From Prauserella flavalba (lineage in GTDB: Bacteria; Actinomycetota; Actinomycetes; Mycobacteriales; Pseudonocardiaceae), in NCBI RefSeq assembly GCF_003202235.1, contig NZ_MASU01000006.1, positions 124,001 to 188,000 on the forward strand: 64,000 bases of DNA. Direction: 5' to 3'. The notes under the pieces are model-generated. The model was not told the origin of the DNA. It ran no database searches and saw only the letters and a program-made list of their open reading frames with translations. Positions 1 through 8,508 of the stretch are shown here, piece by piece. The translations under genes were made by a program, and so were the position numbers. The stretch's first letter is position 1; every line of letters starts with the position of its first letter.

Positions 1-2
1 CG

Positions 3-1154
3 GCATGGAGCGGGGACGCCGGCACCCGGGCGAGGCAGGGGGCCGGGCCGCTGATGCCCGCACTCGAGGAGTCCGCGCGGAACATGGACAGCACGGTCGG
101 CTCGATGAAGACACAGGCCGGCGACTGGCACACCGCGGCCAACTCCGTCGAACCCGTGCCGCCGTTGCCCGAGAAGCCGAACCCCTGGACCACCGGGTTG
201 AAGGCCGCCATTCCCGTCGCGGGACCCTTCATGGCCTCCAGTGACCTGCGGTCGTACCAGGACGGCGTCGAGGCCCACAACCGCGCGGCTCAGCACAACG
301 TCGACGTGATGTCGGCGTACTCGAACCAGACGAGCAGCAACTCGAACTTCCCCCGCACCTATGGCGTGCTCGAGCCGGGTTCGTCGCCGATCTCGGTCGC
401 CTCCAGCTCCACGCCCAGCGCGATCTCCGGTGACCTGCACTCCGACGTCACGCGCAGCTCCACGGTCTCCGCGCCCGCCGGGACCGGTACCCCTGTCACG
501 AGCGGGCCGATGACCAGTGCCGTGCCGCAGGTCGGTTCGCCCGTGTCGACCGGGGCGGGCACACCCACCACCACGCCGGGGCCGATCACCTCCGGCCCGG
601 CCGGGTCGACCGGTCCCACCGGGCCGACCACGGGGCTCGCCGCCGCCGGGCCGGTGACTCCGCCGCCGGGGTCGTCCTCCGGCGACCGGGCGCGGCCCGG
701 GTCCACGCCTCCTGGGCGCAGCACGTTCGGTACCACCAACCCCACGAAGCCGGGCGCTCCCCGCGGGCTCAGCGAGCGGGCGGGCAGCAGGCTCTACAGC
801 CCCGGTGGCGGTTCCAGCGGAGGAACCGTCGGTCGCGGCGGAGCCGGTGGCGTCGGCGGCGTGGGTAGTGGCGGGTCCGCCGGTGACGCGGCCTCCCGCG
901 CACTCGGTGCCGGCAAGGGCACCGGTGCCGGGTTGCCCGGTGGTGCCGCGTCCGCCGCCGAGTCAGCCGCCGCGCGCAGCGCCGCGGGCACCAGGGGCGC
1001 CGGCATGGGTGCGATGGGCGCGGCCGGCGCCGGCGGGGCGAGGCGCGAGGAGGACGAGGAGCACCAGCGCGCCGCCTACCTGCAGGAGAACGACCCCGAC
1101 GAGGTGTTCATCGGTGACCTCGGCAAGACCACGCCGCCGGTGATCGGGGAGTGA
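3..1154 (+). CDS. PPE-like ESX (type VII) substrate, 5' end missing
   Basis: The reading frame is open through the left edge, so the N-terminus is cut off. The first visible residues include W-S-G, which fits the WxG turn of WXG100/PPE-type helical hairpins, followed by about 110 residues of helix-forming sequence. The remaining two thirds is low-complexity Gly/Ser/Thr/Pro/Ala sequence ending in an acidic tail (EEDEEHQRAAYLQENDPDEV). In Pseudonocardiaceae such proteins are predicted substrates of ESX secretion. The stop overlaps the GTG of the EspG-like gene by four bases (GTGA), which implies translational coupling and supports the substrate role. Family assignment is by pattern only; the exact subfamily is unknown. 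Confidence 0.7.
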   Translation, partial: AWSGDAGTRARQGAGPLMPALEESARNMDSTVGSMKTQAGDWHTAANSVEPVPPLPEKPNPWTTGLKAAIPVAGPFMASSDLRSYQDGVEAHNRAAQHNVDVMSAYSNQTSSNSNFPRTYGVLEPGSSPISVASSSTPSAISGDLHSDVTRSSTVSAPAGTGTPVTSGPMTSAVPQVGSPVSTGAGTPTTTPGPITSGPAGSTGPTGPTTGLAAAGPVTPPPGSSSGDRARPGSTPPGRSTFGTTNPTKPGAPRGLSERAGSRLYSPGGGSSGGTVGRGGAGGVGGVGSGGSAGDAASRALGAGKGTGAGLPGGAASAAESAAARSAAGTRGAGMGAMGAAGAGGARREEDEEHQRAAYLQENDPDEVFIGDLGKTTPPVIGE

Positions 1155-1897
1155 GAGCCAACAGGGTCGAGCTGCCGCTCGGCGTGCTCGCCGGCCTGGT
1201 CGAACGCGAACGGGTCGGCACGCTTCACGTCGTTCTCCAGCCGGAGCCGATGTGGTTTCCCGAGGAGGAGAAGGACGCGCTCGACTCGGCGCTCACCAGG
1301 AGCCTCACCGAGGCCGGGCTCGTCGACCGGCGCGGCCGCGTCGAGGTCGACCTGCTCGACTGGCTGCCCCTGCTCACCTCAGCGTCCCTGGAGTACTACG
1401 GCTGGTTCTCCCACGGCGAGAGCACCTGGGGCGTGCTCGCCGCGGCCCGCGGTGTCCAGGGCGTGCTGGCCGTGCGCGCCGGCGACCTCGTGGCGCTCAC
1501 GCCGGTGGCCGTCGCCGACCTGGCCGACGCCTTCGTCGGGCAGCTGCCCCAGCTCTATCCGGGCGGCGGCACACAGTGGTCGGTGCGGATCATCGACCTT
1601 GAGGAGGCCGGCAGGCGCGGTGGGCCGCAGAACCGGCTGCCCGCCGACGTGCAGGAGATCGTCAAGGTCGTGCAGCGCCCGGTGACGGGCGGCGGCGAGC
1701 TGTACGTCGCCGAACGCGACGAGGCCGGCCGCTACGGCAGGCTCGACTCCCCACTGCACTATGTGGACACCGACTGGGGCCGCTATCTCAACTACACCAC
1801 GGGATCCGGCGACGAGGCCGAGATCCACATCGCCCCGGGGAGCGCGACGGCGATCGCCGCGACACTGGAGAAGCTGCGCGCGACGCTGCCGGTGTGA
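1151..1897 (+). CDS. EspG-family ESX secretion-associated chaperone
   Basis: A 248-residue cytosolic protein with the make-up of EspG-family proteins: alternating beta strands and helices with no signal peptide or membrane segment. It has a central W-F-S-H-G-E-S stretch and a C-terminal segment typical of actinobacterial homologues. EspG proteins bind PE/PPE-type substrates and deliver them to the ESX machine. The GTG start overlaps the stop of the upstream PPE-like gene, so the pair is very likely a substrate-chaperone unit. No ESX core genes (eccB, eccC, eccD) are visible in the window. The gene ends one base before the converging rRNA methyltransferase gene. Confidence 0.75.
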   Translation: MRANRVELPLGVLAGLVERERVGTLHVVLQPEPMWFPEEEKDALDSALTRSLTEAGLVDRRGRVEVDLLDWLPLLTSASLEYYGWFSHGESTWGVLAAARGVQGVLAVRAGDLVALTPVAVADLADAFVGQLPQLYPGGGTQWSVRIIDLEEAGRRGGPQNRLPADVQEIVKVVQRPVTGGGELYVAERDEAGRYGRLDSPLHYVDTDWGRYLNYTTGSGDEAEIHIAPGSATAIAATLEKLRATLPV

Positions 1898-2656
1898 TCA
1901 CCCCCGCCGCACGACCTCGAAGCACAGCACGGCGGCGGCCGCGGACACGTTCAGCGACTCCACGTCGCCCGGCATCGGGATCGACACCCACTCGGCGACG
2001 TAGCGGGCGACCTCCTCGCTCACGCCCTGGCTCTCCCCGCCGAGCACGAACGCGGCACGCGCGGGCAGGTCGAGGTCGAACAGCGACGCCGAGCCGGAGG
2101 CTCCGAGCGCGTACACGGCGTAGCCAGCCTCGGTGAGCTGCTCCACCGCGTCCAGAGCGGTCGCGCAGCGCAGCACGGGAGCCCGGAACGCGACGCCGGC
2201 CGACGCCTTCACCACCAGCGGGTCCAGTGTCGCGACGCCGCGCCGCGGCACCACGACGCCGCCGAAGCCGGCCGCCGTCGCCGTGCGCAGGATCATCCCC
2301 ACGTTCGCGGGTGTGGTGATGCCGTCCAGCACGAGCACCCGCGACGGCGGCCGCTGCTCGGTCAGCGCCGTGGCCAGCGGGCGCATCCTCGGCGCGACGA
2401 CGTCGGCCAGCACGCCCTGGTCCTGCTTGCCGTTGCCGGCGAGCACCTTCACCCGGTGCGCGCTCGCCCGCTGGACCGGCACCCCGGCCGCCTTCGCCGC
2501 ACGCTCGATCTCGCCGACAGCGGGCCCCCTGGCCACGTCGGCGAGTATCACTTTGTCGACATCCAGCGCCGGGTCGGTCAGTGCCTCGAGCACGGGTTTG
2601 CGCCCGTAGACGGTCAGAAAGCGGTCCTTCGGGGACACCGCGGAATCGTCACCCAC
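1898..2656 (-). CDS. TrmH/SpoU-family RNA 2'-O-ribose methyltransferase
   Basis: A 252-residue SPOUT enzyme predicted to transfer methyl from S-adenosylmethionine to a 2'-hydroxyl in rRNA or tRNA. The N-terminal third resembles the L30e-like RNA-binding domain (YGRKPVLEAL). The C-terminal domain shows the SpoU motifs: DGITTPANVGMILRTA, VLGGESQGVS and IPMPGDVESLNVSAAAAV, the last forming part of the knotted SAM site. I chose the GTG at 2656 because the frame further upstream would overlap the divergent acyltransferase gene and reads as non-conserved Arg/Gly-rich sequence. Only about 35 bp separate it from that gene. The RNA target cannot be told from sequence. Confidence 0.85.
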   Translation of the reverse strand: MGDDSAVSPKDRFLTVYGRKPVLEALTDPALDVDKVILADVARGPAVGEIERAAKAAGVPVQRASAHRVKVLAGNGKQDQGVLADVVAPRMRPLATALTEQRPPSRVLVLDGITTPANVGMILRTATAAGFGGVVVPRRGVATLDPLVVKASAGVAFRAPVLRCATALDAVEQLTEAGYAVYALGASGSASLFDLDLPARAAFVLGGESQGVSEEVARYVAEWVSIPMPGDVESLNVSAAAAVLCFEVVRRG

Positions 2657-2691
2657 GGCGGGAAGTCTCCCACCTGTGCCAGGATCACCAC

Positions 2692-4098
2692 ATGTCCGAC
2701 CGTCTCTCCGCGCTGGACGCATCGTTCCTGTACGTGGAGGAACCGGCCACCCCGATGCACGTCGGCAGTGTGGCCATCTTCGACCGGCCCAAGGGCGGCT
2801 TCGAGTACGGCGCCCTGCTCGCGCTGGTGAACCACCGCCTGGGCTACCTGCCGCGCTACCGGCAGCGCGCCCTGCCCGTGCCGGGGCACCTCGCCAGGCC
2901 CGTGTGGGTCGACGACGTGGACTTCGACCTCAACTACCACGTCCGCCGCTCGGCACTGCCCGCTCCCGGCAGCGACGAGCAGCTGTTCGACCTGGTCGCG
3001 CGGCTGCTGGCCCGCCCGCTGGACCGGGAACGGCCGCTCTGGGAGGCGTACTTCATCGAGGGGCTCGCCGACAACCGCGTGGCACTGGTCACCAAAACCC
3101 ACCAGTCGCTGGTGGACGGCATCGGCACCGTCGACCTCGGCCAGCTCATCCTCGACGCGGGCGCCGCCGAGCGCGATCCGGGCGAGGACACGTGGACGCC
3201 GCGTCGCCCTCCGAGCCGCGCGCAACTCGTGCTCGACGCCGTGGGGGAGGCCGTGCAGCGGCCCGGCGAGCTGGTCGAGAACGCCCGCTCGGCGGCGCGG
3301 GACCTCGCGGCGACCGCCGAGAAGGCCATCGGCGCCGTGGGCGGGCTCGCGTCGGCGCTGCGCAGCGTCGTCCGGCCCGCACCGGCGGGGCCGCTGAACT
3401 GCCACGTCTCCGGGGGGCGGGTCTTCGCGGGCCTGCGCACCAGCCTCGACGACTTCCGCAAGATCCGCGCCCAGCACGGCTGCACCGTCAACGACGCCGT
3501 GTTCGCCGTGCTCACCGGTGCGCTGCGGGCGTGGCTGGGCTCGCGCGGCGAACCACTGGACGACTCGGCGACCGTGCGCGCCCTCGTGCCGCTCGCGGTG
3601 CTGGAGCCCGACGCCGCCGAGTTCTCCACGGCGGGCCTGGTCAACAACCGCGTCAAGCCGTACCTGGTCGACCTGCCCGTCGGCGAGTCCGACCCGGTGC
3701 TGCGGCTGCAGCACATCGCGCACGCGATGGCCGAGCACCTCGACGCCGAGCGTTCGGTCGCCGCGCGGGCCATGCTCAAGGTCGGCGGGTTCGCGCCCGC
3801 GACCATGCACTCGCTGGCCGCGCGGGCGGCCGGGTCGTTCTCGGGGCGGATCTTCAACGTGCTCATCGCCAACTCGCCGGGCCCGCAGGAACCCGTGTAC
3901 GCGGGGTCGGCGAGGATGGCCGCGATCTATCCGGTGATGCCGCTCGCCCGCGACCAGGCGCTGGCGATCGGGGTGACCTCGTACCACGGCGGCGTCTACT
4001 TCGGATTGAACGGCGACCGCAAGGCGTTGTTCGATGTGCGCCTCGTGGCGGAGATGATCGAGGAAGCGCTGGAGGAACTGAAAGGGACGAACTGGTGA
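2692..4098 (+). CDS. Wax ester synthase/diacylglycerol acyltransferase family protein
   Basis: A 468-residue member of the WS/DGAT family, which esterifies long-chain acyl-CoA to diacylglycerol or fatty alcohol to make storage lipid. The N-terminus (LSALDASFLYVEEPATPMHV) and the block DAVFAVLTGALRAWL are family hallmarks. The catalytic HHxxxDG motif appears here as H137-Q138-S-L-V-D-G, so the second histidine, usually assigned as the general base, is glutamine. That may mark a subfamily with altered activity rather than a dead enzyme. It overlaps the next gene by GTGA and diverges from the methyltransferase gene 35 bp away. Confidence 0.85.
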   Translation: MSDRLSALDASFLYVEEPATPMHVGSVAIFDRPKGGFEYGALLALVNHRLGYLPRYRQRALPVPGHLARPVWVDDVDFDLNYHVRRSALPAPGSDEQLFDLVARLLARPLDRERPLWEAYFIEGLADNRVALVTKTHQSLVDGIGTVDLGQLILDAGAAERDPGEDTWTPRRPPSRAQLVLDAVGEAVQRPGELVENARSAARDLAATAEKAIGAVGGLASALRSVVRPAPAGPLNCHVSGGRVFAGLRTSLDDFRKIRAQHGCTVNDAVFAVLTGALRAWLGSRGEPLDDSATVRALVPLAVLEPDAAEFSTAGLVNNRVKPYLVDLPVGESDPVLRLQHIAHAMAEHLDAERSVAARAMLKVGGFAPATMHSLAARAAGSFSGRIFNVLIANSPGPQEPVYAGSARMAAIYPVMPLARDQALAIGVTSYHGGVYFGLNGDRKALFDVRLVAEMIEEALEELKGTNW

Positions 4099-4604
4099 GG
4101 GTTTACCTGCCCGCGACGATCGGCATTCTGCGGCAACTGGTCGAGGACGGTGAGTTCCGGCCGCTCAGCGGCACCGGCTTCGCGCTCACCCCGGCGCTGC
4201 GGGAGTCCTACGTCAGCGGTTCGACGGAGGAACTGGAGTACGCCGCGCTGCTCGACGCCGCGCGCGCCTCGCTGCGGCTGATCGCGGCCGCGCAGGAGGA
4301 CGCGCAGGACACCAAGGAGCCGCCGAGGCGGGTGGTGGTGTCCGCCGACGTCGAGGACGTGACTCTGCGGCCCGACCTCGACCACGCGGTGGTGCGCCTT
4401 TCGGGGCCGGTGCCGCTCTCGGACGTGGCGGCCGTGCACGTGGACGCCGCCGAGGCCGAGCCCGCCGTGCTGGCCGCCGCCGCGGTGATCGACGCCGCCG
4501 ATCTGGGGGACCCGGACGCCGAGTTCACCCTGGGGGATGTCGAGGACCACGAGCTCGCCTGGTATGCGCCTCAGGAGCTGCCCTTCCTGCTCGAGCTCAT
4601 GTAA
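4095..4604 (+). CDS. Small conserved actinobacterial protein (DUF6912-like)
   Basis: A 169-residue soluble protein beginning VRVYLPATIGILRQLVEDGEF. It has a helical N-terminal half and an acidic C-terminal half ending in FLLELM. The start matches actinobacterial proteins grouped under DUF6912, for which no function is established. The GTG start overlaps the stop of the acyltransferase gene (GTGA), so the two are co-translated and may be linked in function. No catalytic motif, signal peptide or membrane helix is visible. Confidence 0.7.
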   Translation: MRVYLPATIGILRQLVEDGEFRPLSGTGFALTPALRESYVSGSTEELEYAALLDAARASLRLIAAAQEDAQDTKEPPRRVVVSADVEDVTLRPDLDHAVVRLSGPVPLSDVAAVHVDAAEAEPAVLAAAAVIDAADLGDPDAEFTLGDVEDHELAWYAPQELPFLLELM

Positions 4605-4659
4605 CCATGAGGTCTGACCGCCCACGAAGCGGAGCGATTCCGGGAGGCGAGACTGACCC

Positions 4660-6288
4660 ATGGACGCCGTCACATCCGTTCCGGTACCGAAGAACGAGCC
4701 GGTGCGCACGTACGCGCCGGGCACCGAGGAGCGCTCGTCGCTGCAGCGCAGGCTCGCCGAGCTGAAGAGCGACAAGCACGAGCTGACCCAGACCATCGGC
4801 GGCAGGCGCGCGCTCGCCGGCGGGGAGCCGTTCGACGTCGTGCAGCCACACGACCACGGGCACGTGCTCGGGGTCAGCGCGCAGGCGACGCCCGCGGACG
4901 TCGCGGAGGCGGTGCGGGCGGCGAAGGCCGCGGCGCCCGGCTGGCGCGAGCTGCCCTTCGACGAGCGTGCCGCCGTGTTCCTGCGGGCGGCCGACCTGCT
5001 GGCGGGGCCGTACCGCGACACGATCAACGCGGCAACGATGCTCGGGCAGTCCAAGTCGGTGCAGCAGGCGGAGATCGACGCGGCGTGTGAGCTGATCGAC
5101 TTCCTGCGCTTCAACGTCAGCTACGCGCGCCGCATCCTCGCCGAGCAGCCCAACTCGGTCCCCGGCGCGTGGAACCGCATGGAGTACCGGCCGCTGGACG
5201 GCTTCGTCGTCGCGATCACGCCGTTCAACTTCACCGCGATCGCGGGCAACCTGCCCAGCTCGCCCGCGCTCATGGGCAACACGGTGGTGTGGAAGCCGAC
5301 GCCGTCGCAGCAGCTCGCCGCGCACTACACGATGCAGGTGTTCGAGGAGGCAGGCCTGCCGCCGGGTGTGATCAACCTCGTGACCGGCGACGGCCACGCT
5401 GTCAGCGACGTGGCTCTCGCCGACCCCGGTTTCGCCGGTCTGCACTTCACCGGCTCCACGGCGACCTTCAAGCTGCTGTGGCGCAGGATCGCCGAGAACC
5501 TCGACGCGTACGCCTCGTACCCGAGGATCGTCGGCGAGACCGGCGGCAAGGATTTCGTGGTGGCGCACACCTCGGCGGATCCCGACAAGCTCGTGCCCGC
5601 GCTGGTGCGGGGCGCGTTCGAGTACCAGGGCCAGAAATGCTCGGCGGCCTCGCGGGCCTACCTGCCGCGCTCGCTGTGGGAGGGCGGTGTGCGCGAACGG
5701 CTCGCCGACGTCACCAGGAGCGTGAAGTACGGCGACATCTCCGACCTCTCGCTCTTCGGCGGTGCGGTGATCAACGCGAAGGCGTTCGCGAAGCACCAAG
5801 AGCTGCTGTCGCGTGTGGACGGTGATTCGGCGCTGGAGGTGCTGGTCGGCGGCGGCTGTGACGACCAGATCGGCTATTTCGTCGAGCCGACGGTGCTGCT
5901 GACCGACGACCCGGCGCACGAGGTGCTCTCCACGGAGTACTTCGGCCCGATCCTGGCCGTGTACGTCTACCCGGACGGCGAGTACGAGCGCGTGCTGGAG
6001 CTGGTGGACACGAGCGCCCCGTACGCGCTCACGGGTGCGGTGTTCGCCGACGACCGGACCGCCATCCAGCAGGCGCACCGGGCGCTGCGGTTCACGGCGG
6101 GCAACTTCTACGTCAACGACAAGCCGACGGGCTCCATCGTCGGCCAGCAGCCATTCGGCGGGTCGCGGGCGTCGGGGACCAACGACAAGGCGGGCTCGAT
6201 GTTCAACCTGCTGCGCTGGACGAGCCCCAGGTCGATCAAGGAGACCTTCGACGCGCCCACCTCGATCGCCTACCCCCACATGGAGTAA
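4660..6288 (+). CDS. pruA: L-glutamate gamma-semialdehyde dehydrogenase (P5C dehydrogenase)
   Basis: A 542-residue aldehyde dehydrogenase that oxidises glutamate semialdehyde (1-pyrroline-5-carboxylate) to glutamate with NAD+, the second step of proline catabolism. The general-base motif is E293-T-G-G-K and the catalytic cysteine is C327 in GQKCSAASR. The C-terminal FGGSRASGTNDKAGS block is typical of monofunctional PruA, and the length matches that group. A GGGAGGCGA ribosome site precedes the ATG. No proline dehydrogenase gene (putB) lies beside it, unlike many actinomycetes. A palindromic repeat follows eight bases after the stop. Confidence 0.93.
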   Translation: MDAVTSVPVPKNEPVRTYAPGTEERSSLQRRLAELKSDKHELTQTIGGRRALAGGEPFDVVQPHDHGHVLGVSAQATPADVAEAVRAAKAAAPGWRELPFDERAAVFLRAADLLAGPYRDTINAATMLGQSKSVQQAEIDAACELIDFLRFNVSYARRILAEQPNSVPGAWNRMEYRPLDGFVVAITPFNFTAIAGNLPSSPALMGNTVVWKPTPSQQLAAHYTMQVFEEAGLPPGVINLVTGDGHAVSDVALADPGFAGLHFTGSTATFKLLWRRIAENLDAYASYPRIVGETGGKDFVVAHTSADPDKLVPALVRGAFEYQGQKCSAASRAYLPRSLWEGGVRERLADVTRSVKYGDISDLSLFGGAVINAKAFAKHQELLSRVDGDSALEVLVGGGCDDQIGYFVEPTVLLTDDPAHEVLSTEYFGPILAVYVYPDGEYERVLELVDTSAPYALTGAVFADDRTAIQQAHRALRFTAGNFYVNDKPTGSIVGQQPFGGSRASGTNDKAGSMFNLLRWTSPRSIKETFDAPTSIAYPHME

Positions 6289-6295
6289 CGAAAAA

Positions 6296-6405
6296 GTCCC
6301 CCAAGGCCACCTTTGGTGCGTTGATTCAACGCTGTGGCGCGTCAGCGTCTCCGTTTGGGTGGTGGTGGGAGACGGGCGGGCGCGGCAAAGGTGGCCTTGG
6401 GGGAC
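6296..6405. repeat. Palindromic intergenic element, copy A (long, divergent form)
   Basis: Perfect 20-bp inverted arms lie at 6296-6315 and 6386-6405, with core CCAAGGCCACCTTTG on the left. They enclose about 70 bp holding a second hairpin (GTCTCC at 6347-6352 against GGAGAC at 6368-6373). It sits between the converging ends of pruA and the lipoprotein gene, so it is probably a bidirectional terminator. The inner module is shared with copies at 13380 and 39454, while the outer arm sequence differs from the other seven copies. Confidence 0.8.
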
Positions 6406-6433
6406 GTTGGCTCAGCTCAGCTGACGGGAAGCG

Positions 6434-7255
6434 TCAGCCCATCGGCATCTCGCCGACCTGGTCGGCCGGCGGGGCCTCGACGGTGACCGGAGCACCCCAG
6501 TCGGAGTACTTCATGGTCATCTTGGCCTCCTGGCCACCGGCACCGGCGGCCTCCATCATCTTGCCCATGTCCATGACCACCTGCACCGGCAGGTTGTCGC
6601 TGTTCAGCCACAGCTCCATCGGCAGCTTGGCGGGCAGCTGCTCGGCCTGCTCGGGCGTGATGCCGGACGCGGCGCCCATCTCCGAGGCGATCTTCTTGAA
6701 GTCCAGCTCGATCGTGTAGTGCGTGACCTCCTGGCCGTCCAGGGTGGTCTTCTCGCTGTTGGTGATCTCGCCGGCTTCCTTGATGTACTCGAGCGTCTTG
6801 GTCGGGTCGCTCTGCTCCATCGAGCTGCTCAGCTGCTGCGACATCGGGTCGGTGCCGTCGAGCGAGATCTTCGCCCACGGCTTGCCGCCCGTCTGGGCCT
6901 CCAGGCCGGCCATCTTCATGTACATCGCCTGGTCGACCAGGCGCATCTCCACCGACTGGCCCATCATCTCCATGTTCATGGACATCTTGGTGTTGGCGCC
7001 GTCGTAGAGGCCCTCACCGTTGGCCGTCATCTGCATGCCGGCCATGTTCATGTCCATCGAGAACTTCGACGACTTGGACTCAGCCGTCTTCTCGGAGGCC
7101 GCCGCCGCCAGCTGCTGCGGGTCGCTGAAGAAGCTCGAGCCCGCGTCGCCGCTGTTGTTGCCCCCGAACGCGTTGCCAGAGTCACCGTCGCTGCCGCACG
7201 CGCTGAGCGCGATGACCAGCGCGAAGCCGCTGGCCGCCAGAGCCGTCTTACGCAT
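6434..7255 (-). CDS. Secreted lipoprotein, LppX/LprG-like or DUF6612-like fold
   Basis: A 273-residue lipoprotein. Residues 1-19 form a signal peptide (MRKTALAASGFALVIALSA) ending in the lipobox L-S-A-C, with C20 as the lipidated cysteine. The mature part begins with a Gly/Ser/Asn linker. It continues with a Met-rich beta-strand region (MNMEMMGQSVEMRLVDQAMYMKM) and a strand-rich C-terminal half typical of the LolA/LprG-like clam fold that binds lipids or hydrophobic ligands. It should sit on the outer face of the cytoplasmic membrane. The abundance of methionine is unusual. It is a single gene with convergent pruA downstream. Function is unproven. Confidence 0.75.
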   Translation of the reverse strand: MRKTALAASGFALVIALSACGSDGDSGNAFGGNNSGDAGSSFFSDPQQLAAAASEKTAESKSSKFSMDMNMAGMQMTANGEGLYDGANTKMSMNMEMMGQSVEMRLVDQAMYMKMAGLEAQTGGKPWAKISLDGTDPMSQQLSSSMEQSDPTKTLEYIKEAGEITNSEKTTLDGQEVTHYTIELDFKKIASEMGAASGITPEQAEQLPAKLPMELWLNSDNLPVQVVMDMGKMMEAAGAGGQEAKMTMKYSDWGAPVTVEAPPADQVGEMPMG

Positions 7256-7378
7256 GAAGATCCCCTTGTAAGTTTGTTCTTCCGAGCGGTTCGCCCGCTT
7301 TCCCTCGGACGGGCGGTCCCCTATGAGGGTTCCATGCTTACCGAATTGGTTTCACACCGGCTTAACCAACGCGGCGTG

Positions 7379-8386
7379 TCACGGCTGTTCGAGACCCGCT
7401 CGTGACGCCAGGAGCCTGCGCAGTGACGCGAGCCTTCCCGGCCGCGCCTGCCCGCCCTCGACCACCTCGTCCAGCGCGCAGTCCGGGTCCTCCGGCGGGC
7501 CGAGGTGCCCGCAGCCGGAGGGGCACTCCTCGGCGGCCTCGGCAAACTCGGGGAACGAGAGGACAATGTCGTCGGCCGTCACGTGGGCGAGGCCGAACGA
7601 GCGCACGCCCGGCGTGTCGATCACCCAGCCGCCGTCCGGCAGGGGCAGCGCCACCGCGCTGACCGACGTGTGCCTGCCCTTGCCGACGGCGCTCACCTCG
7701 CCGGTTGCCAGGTCGGCATCGGGCACGAGCCGGTTGACCAGCGTGGACTTGCCGACCCCGGAGTGGCCGACGAGCGCGGACACGCGCCCGTCCAGCCGCT
7801 CTCGCAGGCCCTCGGGCTCCTCGTCGTAGCGCGTGACGACGGCGGGAACGTCGAGGTCGGAGTAGGACGCGAGCAGTTCGGCCGGATCGGCGAGGTCGGA
7901 CTTGGTGAGGCACAGCACCGGTTCGAGGCCGCCCGTGTAGCAGGCGACGAGGCACCGGTCGATGAACCCGGTCCTCGGCGGCGGGTCGGAGAGCGAGGTG
8001 ACGATGAGCAGCTGCTCGGCGTTGGCGACCACCACGCGCTCGTAGGGGTCGGTGTCGTCGGCGGTACGCCGCAGCAGGCTCGTCCGCTCCTCGACACGCA
8101 CGATCCGCGCGAGTGTGTCTGGCTTGCCGCTGACGTCGCCGACCAGGCCCACCCGGTCGCCGACCACCACCGGCGTCCGGCCCAGCTCACGGGCCCGCAT
8201 CGCCGTCACCGCGCGGCCGGGGTCGGCCTCGACGGCGCAGGTCCAGCGGCCGCGGTCGACCGCCGTCACCATCGCGGGTGCGGCGTCGGCGTGTGCCGGC
8301 CGGCGCTTGCTCCGTGGACGGGTGCCCTTGCCGGGGCGCACCCTGACGTCGCTCTCGTCGAGCTTGCGCCAGTCACTGCGGGCCAA
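7379..8386 (-). CDS. rsgA: Ribosome small subunit biogenesis GTPase RsgA
   Basis: A 335-residue circularly permuted GTPase that acts late in 30S maturation. An OB-fold domain comes first (about 40-110). The GTPase motifs then follow in permuted order: T/NKxD (TKSDL), P-loop GHSGVGKST with K213, and DTPGVRSFGL. A C-terminal zinc knuckle follows (CPSGCGHLGPPEDPDC). Length and order match the family. It belongs to the block syntenic with M. tuberculosis Rv3228c-Rv3214, but aroA, which normally adjoins rsgA in that genome, is absent here. Confidence 0.93.
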   Translation of the reverse strand: MARSDWRKLDESDVRVRPGKGTRPRSKRRPAHADAAPAMVTAVDRGRWTCAVEADPGRAVTAMRARELGRTPVVVGDRVGLVGDVSGKPDTLARIVRVEERTSLLRRTADDTDPYERVVVANAEQLLIVTSLSDPPPRTGFIDRCLVACYTGGLEPVLCLTKSDLADPAELLASYSDLDVPAVVTRYDEEPEGLRERLDGRVSALVGHSGVGKSTLVNRLVPDADLATGEVSAVGKGRHTSVSAVALPLPDGGWVIDTPGVRSFGLAHVTADDIVLSFPEFAEAAEECPSGCGHLGPPEDPDCALDEVVEGGQARPGRLASLRRLLASRAGLEQP

Positions 8387-8508
8387 ACCGTCACACCCTC
8401 CACTCGTGGGGATACCAGCAATGATGATCCCTCATGGTGCTCGCCAGGGCCCAGCAACCGTGCCACGATGGCGCTCTAGGAGCCACGAACAAGGGGAGGG
8501 CCGATCTC

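Noticed and set aside
2676-4094. A long plus-strand frame overlapping the acyltransferase gene and running into the small partner gene
   Set aside because: Only its last 169 codons are protein-like; the rest is the shadow of the acyltransferase in another frame.
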